DNA of 64,000 nt from Synaphobranchus kaupii. Taxonomy: Eukaryota; Chordata; Actinopteri; Anguilliformes; Synaphobranchidae. The position numbers were made by a program, and so were the translations under genes. Where the stretch lies: the NCBI GenBank assembly GCA_029718625.1, contig CM056385.1, positions 27,409,460 through 27,473,459 on the forward strand, given 5' to 3'. Positions 9,304 through 21,248 of the stretch are shown piece after piece. Below the pieces are notes generated by a model. The model was not told where the DNA came from. It saw only the letters and a program-made list of their open reading frames with translations, and ran no database searches. Each line of letters opens with the position of its first letter. Position 1 is the stretch's first letter.

Positions 9304-12300
9304 AGCCTACTTACAATTATCAAAGAGCTGTCATAAAAACAAAATATATGTAAAAATAGACATATAGGTATATAATACCAGACCAATATTAGATGGATTC
9401 ATTGATAGACGGTGTTTGGATCATAATCGCTTTGACAGAGAGACGATTTTTGTAGCCTACTTGTGTGAGCACAGCTGCTCCAAAATTAATAGGAAGCGCA
9501 AAGTAACTCCCCACAGTGTAGATCATACCAGTGTTCCAGGTTAAAATCTCTCTCCTTCCTGGGCCACATCCTTCCAGCATGTTTTTTTTAAGTAAATCCA
9601 ATGATTTATTTGTTTACTTAGTTAGTAATATTGCATGCAGCAACTATCCAGCGATTATTCATTTGATTGTGTGATGGGTATATCCCAGTCATCAATAGAA
9701 GCTATGAGGCTCTATCTTGGCGATCTTAGTGCTTCGTCTAAGCGCATGGCGTTAAGTGAATTTAGGGTGTATCCAAGTCCAGTTTTGCCTATTTTAACGG
9801 TGTGTTTTTTTTGGGCGCTAAGCACGGCGCAAAGTGCAAATGGGCTGAACCTAGTCTCTTCATTAATTATAGGTGTGTCCTTGGGCGTGACATGCAATAA
9901 ACCAATCAAAATGTCATATCTCCATTCCCTTTAAAAGCCTGCTTTTCCACCTTGGCAGATTGCTTATATGATGGCGAAACAGACATGCACGTGCTTGTTT
10001 AGTGCGATCAAGGAATAGGCTATATGGATCAATAGTAGCCTATGATCAATATTATTCGGACTAACCATTATGAGGTTCCCAGTAATTCCTGACAGTTCTG
10101 TTATTTTACAAAATATATGCGGTTAAATTTTGTTAAAAGCACCTGCAACAGTTCAGAATAAGCTACCAATGGCTTCCATCTCACCTTAGAAAACGCCAAA
10201 TTAGCCTGCTTGTTTAACGAATTTCGTTTTGATTATGCAATGAAGCAATGAACTCATGTTCAAACTTCATCCGAAGTTCATTACCTGCATTCTAATTTTG
10301 ATTAATAACATAAATAACGTTATTTTGCCTTAATGATGACACTAAATATAAGCTGTCAGGTTGGCAACCCATAGGTTCACGGATATTTTATAATGTCCTG
10401 CTTATGGAAATGTGACCAACCTGTTTTACTGGTATAGCGTAAATCTTTAAAACAATCCACTTTCCCAGGAAGACTGTGAAAAGTGTGATTTACAGCAGGG
10501 GAAAACAGACCTGCTCCTGCAGGAGAATGGCAGAAAAATGGCATTAAAATTAATTGTGAATTAATTGTGTAACGTGCTGTAAATTTGTTTTCGTTTCTAA
10601 TTAGATGCTTAGTTCTCTTTAAAATAGTTTTGTTCAGTTATGGAATAACAAGTGAAATCAGTGGGGTTTTAATAAGCTGAGAGTATGGAAACCTTGTCAG
10701 AGTCATTTAAAAAATATGAAGGAGGAAGAATAGCTAAGGTTACAATTCAGTTAACATGATGACATTTATCTCCATTTTTAACCATAGGCTATCGAAAAAA
10801 ACCTTATGCACAGCGAATCCGCTGTAGCATAGGCTATTTGATAAACAATAAATGCAATATTCACTGGACAAAGTTTTGAACTTTTTTCAGTCAATTTACT
10901 TACAAGCTGTAGGCCTAGATGAACATAGGGCCTAGCTGTATTGTAATGACCTCTGAAGCGCATTTTCGGAACTCAAATGTCCATCTATTGCAGTGCGCGA
11001 GTTTGCCATTGAATGACAATTCACGCATTAGGTGTAAATGACAATTTGTGCATTAGGCTTGATATAGGTGCTAATGGATAGCCATTGTCCCGTAACAGAA
11101 GATTTACCCCCACAGAAGATTACAGAATATATGGCAAATATAGGCTAAATCATAGCTTGATCCAGGATAATTGCGAATAGTCTATAACCTTACACATGCC
11201 ATCGCACATCGCCTGGATGTTGATGGAGTGGGCTGAAAGCAATTTAATGCAGCATTCCCCGGACAGGTATGTGCTACACAATAATAATATTTCACATTGT
11301 GATCTTGATATTTTCAGTCATGCTTGTGCGTGTCCCTTTGTGGAACAGACAGGGTGTACGCGCGTTGTGCACACGCCTATGTAGACGCACTTATATGCGC
11401 CATTAAAATAACATGTAAACAACTGCGACATGACTTTAGACCAGGTTTTTTGGTGGTTTTAGTGCAAGCGCTTTCTGCTGGCTCAAGATAGCAATACGTC
11501 AAAAATAATCCTGGCCACACCTCATTTTAAGACCAACACGCCCAGTTCACTTCTATGGGCGCTACGTCACTTGCTATTTAACCCGACGTGAACGCAAGGG
11601 GCTATAATGAACCCTGCGCCGGGTGTAAGATAGCAAAGACACATGCGTTTGGGTTAGCGCCGCTTAGCGCCGGGTGTAAGATAGGGCCAATTATCATTTT
11701 ATCAATCGAGCTGACTTACGCCGTATTCTAACTTGTGTTGTGCAGGTGCTTATCTCAAAATGTGGGTGGTACTGGGTATATTCTAATTACCTGATTCTTG
11801 TACCTGTCCCCCGGGTTGCCAGGTATCTACTAAAAAAATGTTTGTGGGGTTATGCGTGTCAGTGACAGTGCCTTTAATAACCGCATTTGCCTTTTGGAAA
11901 ATCCTGCATCGTAGTTGCTCTTGCGTGACGCGGTATAGGCATGCAGTGAACGTATTAATACATTGCATTGATAAAATGATCATAGCTTCTATTGATGACT
12001 GGGATATTCCCATCACACAGTCAAAAAAATAATCACTGGACAGTGGTTGCACGCAATATTACTAAGTAAACAAATAAATTGTTGGATTTACTAAAAAAGA
12101 TTTACAAATATTTTTTTTTTACGATTTAGCTTACCTAATAAAGTATTGTATGGTAACATAATAGCCTAGATGCAACGTCTTCCACTTACCGAGTTGAAGT
12201 CACATATACTAGCAAGCACTGTCCAAAAGATTTATTTTTTGAGTGCATCTGTCACATGCTGGAAGGATGTGGCCAGGAAGGAGAGAGATCTTAACCCTGG

Positions 12301-12539
12301 AGCACTGGTAGATCTACACTGCGGGGAGTTACTTTGCGCTTCCTAATAATTTTGGAGCAGCTGTGCTCACACAAGTAGGCTACAAAATCGTCTTCGTCCT
12401 GTCAAAGCGATTATGATCCAAACACTGTCTATCCATGAATCCATCGAATATTGGTCTGGTTTTATATACCTGACAGTCAATCATAGTCTACTTTTACATA
12501 TTTTTCTTTTTATGATTCTTTGATAATTGTAAGTAGGCT
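9304..12539. mobile_element. Large fold-back element W, interrupted by element A
   Basis: The left arm (9304-9707) is the inverted repeat of the right arm (11967-12539). Shared blocks include AGCCTACTTACAATTATCAA, CAGACCAATATT.GATGGATT, TTTGGATCATAATCGCTTTG, GTAGCCTACTTGTGTGAGCA and CATCAATAGAAGCTATGA. Arms are about 400-570 bp and diverged by substitutions and small indels. Element A (9708-11688) lies exactly where the right arm reads uninterrupted GAAGCTATGATCATTTTATC. No coding sequence. The superfamily is uncertain. Confidence 0.8.
9708..11688 (+). mobile_element. Element A: 1.98 kb non-autonomous transposon, copy 1
   Basis: The left end reads GGCTCTATCTTGGCGATCTT with AGCGCATGGCG; the right end reads GCGCCGGGTGTAAGATAGGG. 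The two ends are inverted relatives. It aligns throughout with 43978-45957 (nearly the same length) and with a shortened copy at 23055-23906. Shared marks include ACCAATCAAAATGTCATAT, GAATTAATTGTGTAACGTGC, CGCACATCGCCTGGATGTTG and AGCGCTTTCTGCTGGCTCAA. No transposase frame is present. It inserted into the arm of W and is therefore younger than W. Confidence 0.85.
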
Positions 12540-13140
12540 TGGCTCTCTCACTCCCTCTGTCTCCCTTCTCTCTTCTTCTCTCTCCCTCCTTTCTCTCAGT
12601 TATGAATTCAAATTGACCTTGTTTACGCAAGATAACCGTTTCTAAGCTATTACAGCAGCTGATTTTACCTATAATTGTATAGCTAATTAAAAGCACAATG
12701 TAAGTCCCTCCTCTTCTCTCACTCTCTCTCCAATTTTGGACAAGTAAGGTTTATTCATAGAAAAGGCTGTGGCTGTCAGTCAATTAAATATTTTGGTTTT
12801 AAATAACAGCTTCCCTGCAAAGGGAATTTTGATAATTGGCATAATGGCCATGTGTGTTTATTCTCTGACCATAAACCATGGCATAGCGACCAGGGGAAGT
12901 GTGTGTTCCCCCTTTGAACAAAATAAAAAAATGAAAACCTGTATAATATGGAATGTTTCATTTAATCACAATTGTTTCGTTTTGTTTTCTTTTAAATCAT
13001 AGTGCTCTGCCAGAGTTGTGCAAGCCAAGGCAGCCTGCTGAATCCATATTCTCTCTGGATGGGGATGTGGAGACATTATTCAGCTCACAGCAAAAGCAGA
13101 GAGTCCCTGCTGCATTGTTTATTCAGGGCATTCAGTACTG
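12540..13140. other. Unassigned, with a CT-rich patch
   Basis: 12541-12600 is CT-rich (CTCTCTCACTCCCTCTGTCT type) and a shorter CT patch follows near 12710. No gene seen. The last 30 bases (TTCAGTACTGATACTCACTG) are a diverged edge unit of the following minisatellite. Confidence 0.5.
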
Positions 13141-13785
13141 ATACTCACTGCAGTGTTCAGTCAATGTGTTCAGTACCAATGCACACTGCAATGTTCAGTC
13201 AGTGTGTTCAGTGCCAATGCCCACTGCAGTGTTCAGTCAATGTTTTCAGTACCAATGCACACTGCAATGTTCAGTCAGTGTGTTCAGTGCCAATGCACAC
13301 TGCAGCGTTCAGTCAGTGTGTTCATTACCAATGCACACTGCAGTGTTCAGTGTGTTCAGTACCAATGCAAACTGCAGTGTTCAGTCAGTGTGTTCAGTAC
13401 CAATGCACACTGCAGTGTTCAGTCAGTGTCTTCAGTACCAATGCACACTGCAGCGTTCAGTCAGTGTGTTCATTACCAATGCAAACTGCAGTGTTCAGTC
13501 AGTGTGTTCAGTACCAATGCACACTGCAGTGTTCAGTGTGTTCAGTACCAATGCAAACTGCAGTGTTCAGTCAGTGTGTTCAGTACCAATGCACACTGCA
13601 GTGTTCAGTCAGTGTGTTCAGTACCAATGCGAACTGCAGTGTTCAGTCAGTGTGTTCAGTACCAATGCACACTGCAGTGTTCAGTCAGTGTGTTCAGTAC
13701 CAATGCACACTGCAGTGTTCAGTCAGTGTGTTCAATACCAATGCACACTGCAGTGTTCAGTCAGTGTGTTCAGTACAGATACATC
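13141..13785. repeat. 38-bp minisatellite, about 17 units
   Basis: The unit is CAGTGTTCAGTCAGTGTGTT plus CAGTACCAATGCACACTG. Two units lack TCAG and are 34 bp (near 13340 and 13530). Unit variants (CAGCG start, CATTACC, CAAACTG, CGAACTG) recur in blocks, showing multi-unit duplications. Because 38 is not a multiple of 3 and the unit has no stop in any plus-strand frame, all three plus frames are open for more than 600 bp. They encode the same 38-residue-periodic Cys/Ser/Gln peptide in different phase. This is best read as non-coding. Confidence 0.95.
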
Positions 13786-15540
13786 TCCAATCCTCCATAT
13801 TTTACTTCTTGTAATATTGCAGCCCATTTTGACACATCTGTTCTCTATTGATACAGCAGAAATTAAAAAAATTGTAGCTGTATTCCTCCGTCCAAAAGCC
13901 TTAAGATATGGTGTTTAAACAAACCACATTGTGATTGCATACCAAACAATGGGCAAATGCTGGCTCCCTTTGATGTGTTCTTTCCGCAGACATGGCATAC
14001 ACCGTAGACGGGGATTTCTTTTTACTCGGGAGCCTTAGAGCTCACGGGCCAATCTCATATCCTCAAAAATATTTGCCTTTGATTCCCCCCCTCTGTGTTT
14101 TCTCAGGGAGAGAAGATTATATTTATCCTGTGTGTTGTGTGAGCATCATCCTGTCTGTCAGAATGGGGGCAGCAGCCCCAGCCAAACTGGCTCTGATCCA
14201 CATGGTTACTTGCAGAACAGATGACAGTGAACATGATAATACAAATGATCACCATGACCACGACCATGATAAATGTGCCCAGCAAAAATAGTGTTGTCCG
14301 TTGACTCATATAAGCACCCCATGCCGGTGTTAAATGTGCACCAGCAGTGTTAAATTTACACCAACATTTTGCTGTGTGCTCTTCACATTGATGATGACAA
14401 AGCCCTCCACCAACACACCCCCCCCCCCCCCCCAAAAAAAAAAACACACAATCTGCACACAGATGGTCATACATACGTATGTGCACAAACCAGATCAGAC
14501 ATGCAAATACACATGCATTCACTCACACATGCCTCATGTATGCACAGATGCATATGCACGAAAAACACACGTGTGCCAAGTAATCCTTACAGATCTGGGA
14601 ACAGGTTCAGTGTTCTCTATTTAGCAGAACCAAGACAAATACAAAGAGCAGTCTGATTGGATATTATTGGCAGGGCAAGGGTCATCTGGCTATGACCTGC
14701 AGGCCATACAATAGATTCACAAGCCTTCCCAGAATTCCACTGAAATGAAAGTAAAGTCTGCAGAAATCAGAGAGTTACAGCAAGACAGATCTGAGTAGAC
14801 ACCAGTGTGTGATGCAACAAACTGAAACAAATACCTCCAGGCTGGTCTCATGAATGCCATCATAAGCGCTTGCCTGTGAGCAGAATTGACATTACTAAGG
14901 GGTCGTCTGCAGAGAAAGAGCAGGGCAGGATATATTAAAAGCAGATGTCTGTTCCTGAAGCCAGCGAGCAGCCATAGCTCTCAAACCCTGTTTTAAGTTC
15001 AGAAAGAGCAACAGTCCAAGGATCAGAGATTAAAGTGTCTCTTGAGAAGATAGAGATGTAAAGAAATCTACCTTGAGCCTCAAGTGTCCTCATTGAGCTC
15101 CTGAAGCTATGCCTCTTTGATTATTCTTGGGATGCTGTGAAAATATTGTTCTGTGCACAATAGGCAAAACATAATTAGCAATGTGGAAAATTATATCATT
15201 ATTTTAAAAAAATTTACACTTGCAATATGCATGTAGAATATGCAATATAACATTTTCTAGCACTAGATTAATTTTGTGCATTTGTTTCTTGTGTTTGTGT
15301 GCATGCTTTCCTATGTGTACATATATGTGTGTGAAAAATATATTATATATAATATATATGTATCATTTATATCAATTTTTACCTGGAATGACTGAACTTT
15401 ATTTCTTTCCATGTCTCCTTAGAGAATCTGAATCTGAATTATAAGTATGTGCCTAATGCAAATTCATTGGCTAATTGTGGCCATATTGTGTGAAATTGGA
15501 TTTTAAATCTTGTTCCAGACAAGATTTAACAAGATTTTTT
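13786..15540. other. Unassigned; one C/A homopolymer
   Basis: No gene recognised. 14418-14433 is sixteen C followed by eleven A. 14300-14400 holds two copies of a GTGTTAAAT(G/T)T(G/A)CACCA motif ending at TTTTGCTGTGTG. A related stretch is at about 36430-36490, so this is a short dispersed repeat. 15320-15400 is AT-rich. Confidence 0.4.
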
Positions 15541-15579
15541 GCGTATCTATATGAAGTTCCAGACTTCATATAGATACGC
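15541..15579. other. Perfect 17-bp hairpin with 5-base loop
   Basis: GCGTATCTATATGAAGT (15541-15557), loop TCCAG, then its exact reverse complement (15563-15579). The same GATTTTTTGCGTATC context is not repeated elsewhere in the window. It could be a small replication-template-switch palindrome or a recently formed fold-back. Nothing indicates a gene product. Confidence 0.8.
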
Positions 15580-16734
15580 AAATGCAAATACGACACATTT
15601 AAAAAAAAGAAAAAATTATCAAAAAGGAAAAAAGTTAAATCCAATTCATGGGTCCTTGAGCAAATTAGTTTTTTCTGAGGAACTAGGCTAGCAATGTTGG
15701 TTTTAAGTCTGTAGGTCAAACATGGAAGGGGTTCTGATTGCTTAAAGATGTCAAATTCAATTGACTGGTAAAATGCCACCAAGTGATCAGTCTTCACTAA
15801 AATTGTTCATTGGCTGTTTGGAGTACCCTTTGATCAATTGTGCCAAGATTTGAAAGAACCGACCAGCTGGTTTTCCAGAGCTGGGGAAAATGGCAGAATA
15901 AAATAAGAAAATTCAACAGGGTGCCTAGTGCCTACACTCCTATTGTACTTGGCCTCCCAAAAACAACATTTATTTATTCAATTATTCTGAAAGTATAAGA
16001 CAGACAGTCTTGAGTAGACAGTCTCAGTCATGACATCATTCATTCCACACAACCCCCACAGTGCTAGACTGATCAGCCTCTTCTTTGACCATTTGATTGA
16101 AAATTGTACTTGCCGTGCTACTTTTCAATCGTTATACAATATCGGAAGCCTCAGGGTTTGGTGAAACTAACAAAAAATGATCTCTTATGTGAGAACTGAA
16201 AGCTCACGGCACTCGCTGAAATCTGTCACTCAGAAAGAAGGACATATATCACAGTGGTCTTGCCTCTGCCCCCTAAAGTAGTTCAGTTCAGTTGCCTTGG
16301 GCAGAAAGCAGAGAATAATAATGAGTTGTGTGGTGGTTTGGGAGTACAGCTGGACAGCTCTGCTCTCAGTGTCCAGTGCAGGAAGGAGTTTACATTCCTC
16401 GTGACACTAGGCAGGACCCATTTATCTCAATAGGGGCCCCTTGAAAACAGATCTGTTCCTTAACACCCTCGTTCACCCCCTCCCTCTCACACCCCCCCCC
16501 ATCTCCAAACCTCGGCCCCTCACCTCCGTCAAGTTATCTGCTCCACTGTCACAGGGGTCAGAGTTCAGTGAGGCTGAGATGTGAATAATATCACCTGTCT
16601 CTGATGTAACCAATAAGACAGCAGGAATCCTCCCTCTTTTAGCCACAGGGCACTGGGTGTCGCGTACTACTCTAAGACAATCTCATTCTAATCAGTATTG
16701 TGTAGCCGGAGTTATTATTGTGCCATTAAAGATT
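15580..16734. other. Unassigned
   Basis: No gene or named repeat recognised. Ordinary AT-rich intergenic or intronic composition, with C-rich patches near 16460-16510. Confidence 0.4.
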
Positions 16735-17460
16735 TTTAAAGGGGCAGTTCACTCAAAATTTTTATTTTGATATTTTTCTACATACCCGGAGTGCTATCTA
16801 TCCATCCAGGTAGTTTCACTGAGAACTCACTAGTTTTATAGATATCCGCTGCAGCTCACTGTATAGAACGGACCTCAATGGGTCCCAAGTTTGTGGCTCT
16901 CAAAGCGCCAAAAATGTACATTCAAAAAAATCAACAGCAAAGTCTCTTTCCAAATATAATGACTCACGAACATCCACAGACCTTGTTGTTCACATGTTTT
17001 TTACAAAGCTACTTTCTACTGAAGTACACCAGCAGTATATCTGAGCAAATATGAACCAAAGCACACCAGTATTCTAGGGCACGCTGTGTTGACATAAGCC
17101 CCAGAATACTGATGTGCTTTGGTTCATACTGTGCACGTATATACACAGTTGGCATACTTCAGTAGAAAGTAGTTTTAGAAAAAAACGTGCACAACAAGGT
17201 CTGTGGATGTTCCTTAGTAACCGTGTAATTGTATTTCGAAAGAGACACTGCTGTTCATGATGTGTTTTTTTCAGATGACAAAAGGCAATTTGACCGCCAG
17301 AAACTTTGGACCCGTTGAGGTCTGTTATATCAGGGTCAAGTCAAGGTGAGTTGCAACGGATATCTACAAACTACAGCTAAACTACCTGGATGGATAGATA
17401 GCATTCCGGGTATTTAGAAACATATCAATTTTCAATTTTTGGGTGAACTGCCCCTTTAAA
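16735..17460. mobile_element. Long-arm fold-back MITE, 726 bp
   Basis: The ends TTTAAAGGGGCAGTTCAC and (inverted) GTGAACTGCCCCTTTAAA are matched. The arms pair over most of their length: GCTATCTATCCATCCAGGTA, CTTTCTACTGAAGTA, AACCAAAGCACA.CAGTATTC and ACATCCACAGACCTTGTTGT all recur inverted. The centre is near 17080-17100. No coding sequence. The ends resemble the common fish TTAAAGG-type MITEs. Confidence 0.9.
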
Positions 17461-17469
17461 ATAATCCAA

Positions 17470-17490
17470 CCCCCCCCCCCCCCCCCCCCC
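17470..17490. repeat. Poly-C run (21)
   Basis: An uninterrupted run of 21 C directly after the fold-back element. The length is liable to be inexact in any assembly. Confidence 0.95.
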
Positions 17491-17849
17491 AAACCCCCAT
17501 TTCAAAATGCCCAATTGCAGCAGTAGGCCATGTTATTTTGGAAGGGCGAGGACTAGCATGCGCATCCTCAGTAATGTATGACTTCAGCCTGTCATTTCTT
17601 TTCCACCCTGCAGTCCGCAGGCTGGGCCTATCAGAGTCCGCCTGAAGCTGGCAAAGGTGATGGATACAGATTACAGGGTCCCAACTGGTCAGAGGGGTCA
17701 CTATTGAGGCATAAGGTGGGACATAACTCTCTGTCGGGACTATTATGACCAGTTCTGTGTTGCGCCAAGCTACTCCCTGCCACAGTTGGGACTGGACCAG
17801 CTTGAATTCAGTCTGGGTCTTTGTGTGTTATCTGATTGAAATTATTCAG

Positions 17850-17850
<1 letters not shown>

Positions 17851-17889
<39 letters not shown>
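17851..17889. repeat. (ATA/TAA)n microsatellite
   Basis: Thirteen pure trinucleotide units. Confidence 0.95.
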
Positions 17890-18467
17890 GCCATTTTAAT
17901 CCGTACTGGATAGTGTCTTAATATGGGACATCAGTTATAAAAGGAGACTGAGTACCACAGGGCATCTATTTCCAACTCTTTCATTATGGGTTACCTGTGA
18001 AAGCAGCAGATATATTTAAAAAGCCATCTATTTGAAGAACCCATCTATAAGAACACCAGTGGTGGGCAGCTGGGAGCAGGGTTTCTTTAGGTGGAATGTA
18101 AGTTATTTTGATTTTGATGTTTTGTCCGGCGCCAGGCCACATTCCTGCTCACAATGCTGTTCTGTCTTTGTCGTTAATGTTATAAAACCAGGAATCTGAA
18201 AAATTAGACATATAAAATTTGTGCCTGCGTTGCCTCTGTGAACTTGCCCTATTCAGGTTGCTGCTTGGAGAGCAAAATATTTGAAAACAAACAGCGCTCT
18301 TCTTGTTTGTGTTACTAATCCCAGTGAAATTACTCCCCGGCAACCCACGCAGGAACACAATGATCCATTATCCGGCCTAGTTAGAACCAGATGTGGCTAA
18401 CTTGGGATCAGTAATAAAATCAACTTAAAACATCATTCTGCTCGGTGGCCTTTCCTCAGGCTCTCAC
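17890..18467. other. Unassigned
   Basis: No gene or repeat family recognised. Confidence 0.4.
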
Positions 18468-18820
18468 ATTAGGGGTTCATTCCAATCACTTATTTTCACT
18501 CCTTGCATCCTTTCCTAGCGTCCTTTCCTCGCTCCTGAACAGTGGAGGATGCAAGGAAAGGATGCAAGGATCAGATATAAGGACGGAGGATCAGTCAAAC
18601 CTTAGCGTCATATTATGCTTACGCACTTAACTATAATGCTTTTTAGCTTCTTTTTTCATGAATAAAAAATGTTTTTTAAAATGGCTTTTCTTAGACATAA
18701 AGAATGAGTGCCATTATGGATTAAAGCGTTTTATAGTAAAAGAAAAAGAACGGTAAAATTGGATTTGTGCAGGGGTGTACCCACTACGTGGCACATGTGG
18801 AGAGGTCAATAATTTATATA

Positions 18821-18998
18821 CAGTACCAGTCAAAAGTTTGGACACACCTACTCATAGAAGGTTTTTTTCCGTTATTTTTACTGTTTTCCACATTTTGGAA
18901 TAGTAAAGACATCAAAACTAGATTTTAGATTCTTCAAAGTAGCCACCCTTTGCCTTGATAACGGCTTTGCACATTCTTGCCATTCTCTCAAACAACTT
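18821..18998. mobile_element. Tc1/mariner-type end fragment
   Basis: Starts after TA with CAGTACCAGTCAAAAGTTTG and GACACACCTACTCAT, a terminal inverted repeat widely seen in fish Tc1-like elements. It runs into sequence resembling the transposase 3' part (AGTAGCCACCCTTTGCCTTG, ATTCTTGCCATTCTCTCAA). The other end is missing. Confidence 0.8.
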
Positions 18999-19056
18999 CT
19001 GTGGTAAACAGGTATTCCACAGGTAAAAAGGTGATGCCATCATGACTGTATAAAAG

Positions 19057-19456
19057 GATATCAAAAGACTCCTGATATCTTATTTCCAGGTACTCTTAGA
19101 AGCGATACTATAACCTCTGCATTTGAATGGATCTCTATGGGAATTGGGGGGTGGGACTAAATTGCTCAAGGGTCTGACGTATCAAGCCTTAAACCATCAC
19201 TCTGCTGCCAGATATGCAGTAGATATGGATGGATCACTTGAAGGGTTGTTTCTCCTGACACATTTTCCTATTGAACTCTATGGAAAAATAAGTCAGGAGA
19301 AGAAACTCTTCAAGTTATCCATCCATATCTACTGCATATATGGCAGCAGAGTGATGGTTTAAGGCTTGTTTGATACGTCAGACCCTTGATGACTTAGAGC
19401 CATTTAGCCAACCATGTGTTCCACACTGTTCCAGTGTAATTTAAAGCTAAATCTAG
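19057..19456. repeat. Fold-back repeat Y, copy 2
   Basis: The most symmetrical copy. The left arm begins GATATCAAAAGACTCCTGAT and includes GCGATACTATAACCTCT and AATTGGGGGGTGGGACTA. The centre is the hairpin around ATCACTCTGCTGCCAGATAT and its inverse. The right arm ends in the MITE arm. Compared with copies 3 and 5 it lacks part of the left arm. Confidence 0.8.
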
Positions 19457-19571
19457 TACTCCGTCCTCGTATCTCATCCTTGCATCCTTTCCTTGCGTCC
19501 TCTGTTGGGTGGAGCTCAGGAGTGAGGAAAGGATGCAAGGAGTGAAAGTAAGCCATTGGAATGAACCTAAT

Positions 19572-21248
19572 GCGTTTCATTTTACAGAATTGCCTATCTT
19601 AACAAGGCAGATGGCTTTTCTAAGTTCGGTTAACAAGGGGGACGGCGCTTTCAACTAAAATTCAAGCCCTGCCCTACAGTATTTCTATGATGAATTTGAT
19701 GACACAGACCTGTTCCCTATCAACCAAGCAGTGTGGGCATAGTAAGTAAGCATGTTCATGAAACACGACATCATCCATAGCAACAAGGTCAACCCCACCC
19801 TTTCTCTTAGCTTAAGAGTTCTCCCCATTCCTTAGTAAAAGTTGGTCTCAGCAGCTTTGTGAATAGGTTTTAAGAGGAAATTAAGGAGGCTTAATTTTAC
19901 CTATTTTTGTCTGTTTAGTACTGTTCAATTTAAAGCTTTATAACTCCAGATGTCAATGTTACACAAACACAAATAATGGCTTAAATCAAAGAAGACCCTG
20001 GTACCATTTATTATCATGCCTTAAATTAATTTCTTTTCATAACTCAAATGTAAATTATGGGCAGTGACTACACACCCCCCAGTGAAAAACAAGGTTCCAC
20101 CACTCTAGTTTACAGTGAACACCTGAAAGCCAAATATGTGAATAAGGTTAAACTTTACATTTTCTGGTTTGCAAACCTTCTGTCTGCATGTGTACAAAAT
20201 ATGAAAGTAATATGTATTACTGCTCAAATCCTATGAGGCACTTTGAAACGGTGTACCTTGGTGTCCAAAAATCTATCCAAAATGGATAATTGTGCATCAC
20301 AGTAATTCAGGAGATAAACTCTTTTGACTCATTGGACGTATATTTGCATTTATATCATTAGACAATTTCCAACTTTTGCAGAAGATTAGGGGAATGGTTA
20401 TAGGTGTCCAAAAACTTACCTAAACCTTTCCAAACCCATGGAAACATATGCAATGTATCAAAGCTATCCAAAGTTATCCACGCTATCCAAAGTTATCCAA
20501 ACATGAACACAGCTTTATTGTCCATTTTAAGCACATTTTTTATGCCTATGAAGAGGCAATTAATGAAGGGAATGACCCTTAGATAATCTATTTATTTCTC
20601 TCAGTCTAGTTTACAAAAATTCCAAAAAGTTCTCACAGGATTTCACCACGCGATGCGTAGCCTACAATGTGCTCTCCTGTGGAAAACCACGGAGACGCAG
20701 ACACTTGTCGATGCGATGTTATGAAATACGCTTGTGACATGCACAGCCCTAACAATCGCTCCCAACTGTCCAATGACCTATATTATCAGAAAATAACTAC
20801 ATAATCTTAGAAAGGACGTATCTGGCTTTAATATTGCATAATGACTTTATTCCATACTTTATTAGAGATTTTCATAGCAGAAGGAAATTATGTGATGATC
20901 ACAGAAATTCACTCTAATAAGTGAGCAGGCAAAATAACTTTTTTTATTGTTGCTGTGATAGTATAAAAGTTTTTGTTGGTTAACGAACAACTGTAACCAA
21001 CTCCTAAATATATTTAAATGTCCAGTATCTTCAACCAGATTCACTCTCATGTAGCTCAAACTGTAGCGTGGTCGATATACTTTTATGAAATACGGAAGAA
21101 CGGTGGCACATAGGAACTTCATATTTTGCCCGATAATAGCCCGACTTGCGCTGATGAAGGCAATATGCAGTTTTCCAAGATACCTTGCTTTCTGACGTGG
21201 TACAGTAAGATGTTTGTGATGTAGACCCCATGGTCACTGAACAAAGGA
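19572..21248. other. Unassigned
   Basis: No gene seen. A short degenerate tandem of CTATCCAAAGTTATCCA lies at about 20460-20500. A minus-strand frame at 20862-21122 (86 codons) has no motifs. Confidence 0.35.

Larger units (their letters stand above)
18468..19571. mobile_element. Inverted-repeat MITE hosting other repeats
   Basis: The left end, ATTAGGGGTTCATTCCAATC then TTTTCACTCCTTGCATCCTT, is mirrored at the right end by AAGGATGCAAGGAGTGAAAG and CATTGGAATGAACCTAAT. Each arm also contains an internal repeat of GGAAAGGATGCAAGGA. The interior is occupied by a Tc1-type end (18821-18998) and fold-back repeat Y (19057-19456), so those probably inserted later. Confidence 0.8.

Noticed and set aside
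13002..13918. Three long overlapping plus-strand frames (232-270 codons) rich in Cys, Ser, Gln
   Set aside because: They are the three frames of one stop-free 38-bp minisatellite, not a gene family protein.
15541..15579. Hairpin considered as a microRNA precursor
   Set aside because: The stem is only 17 bp with a 5-base loop, too short for a typical pre-miRNA.
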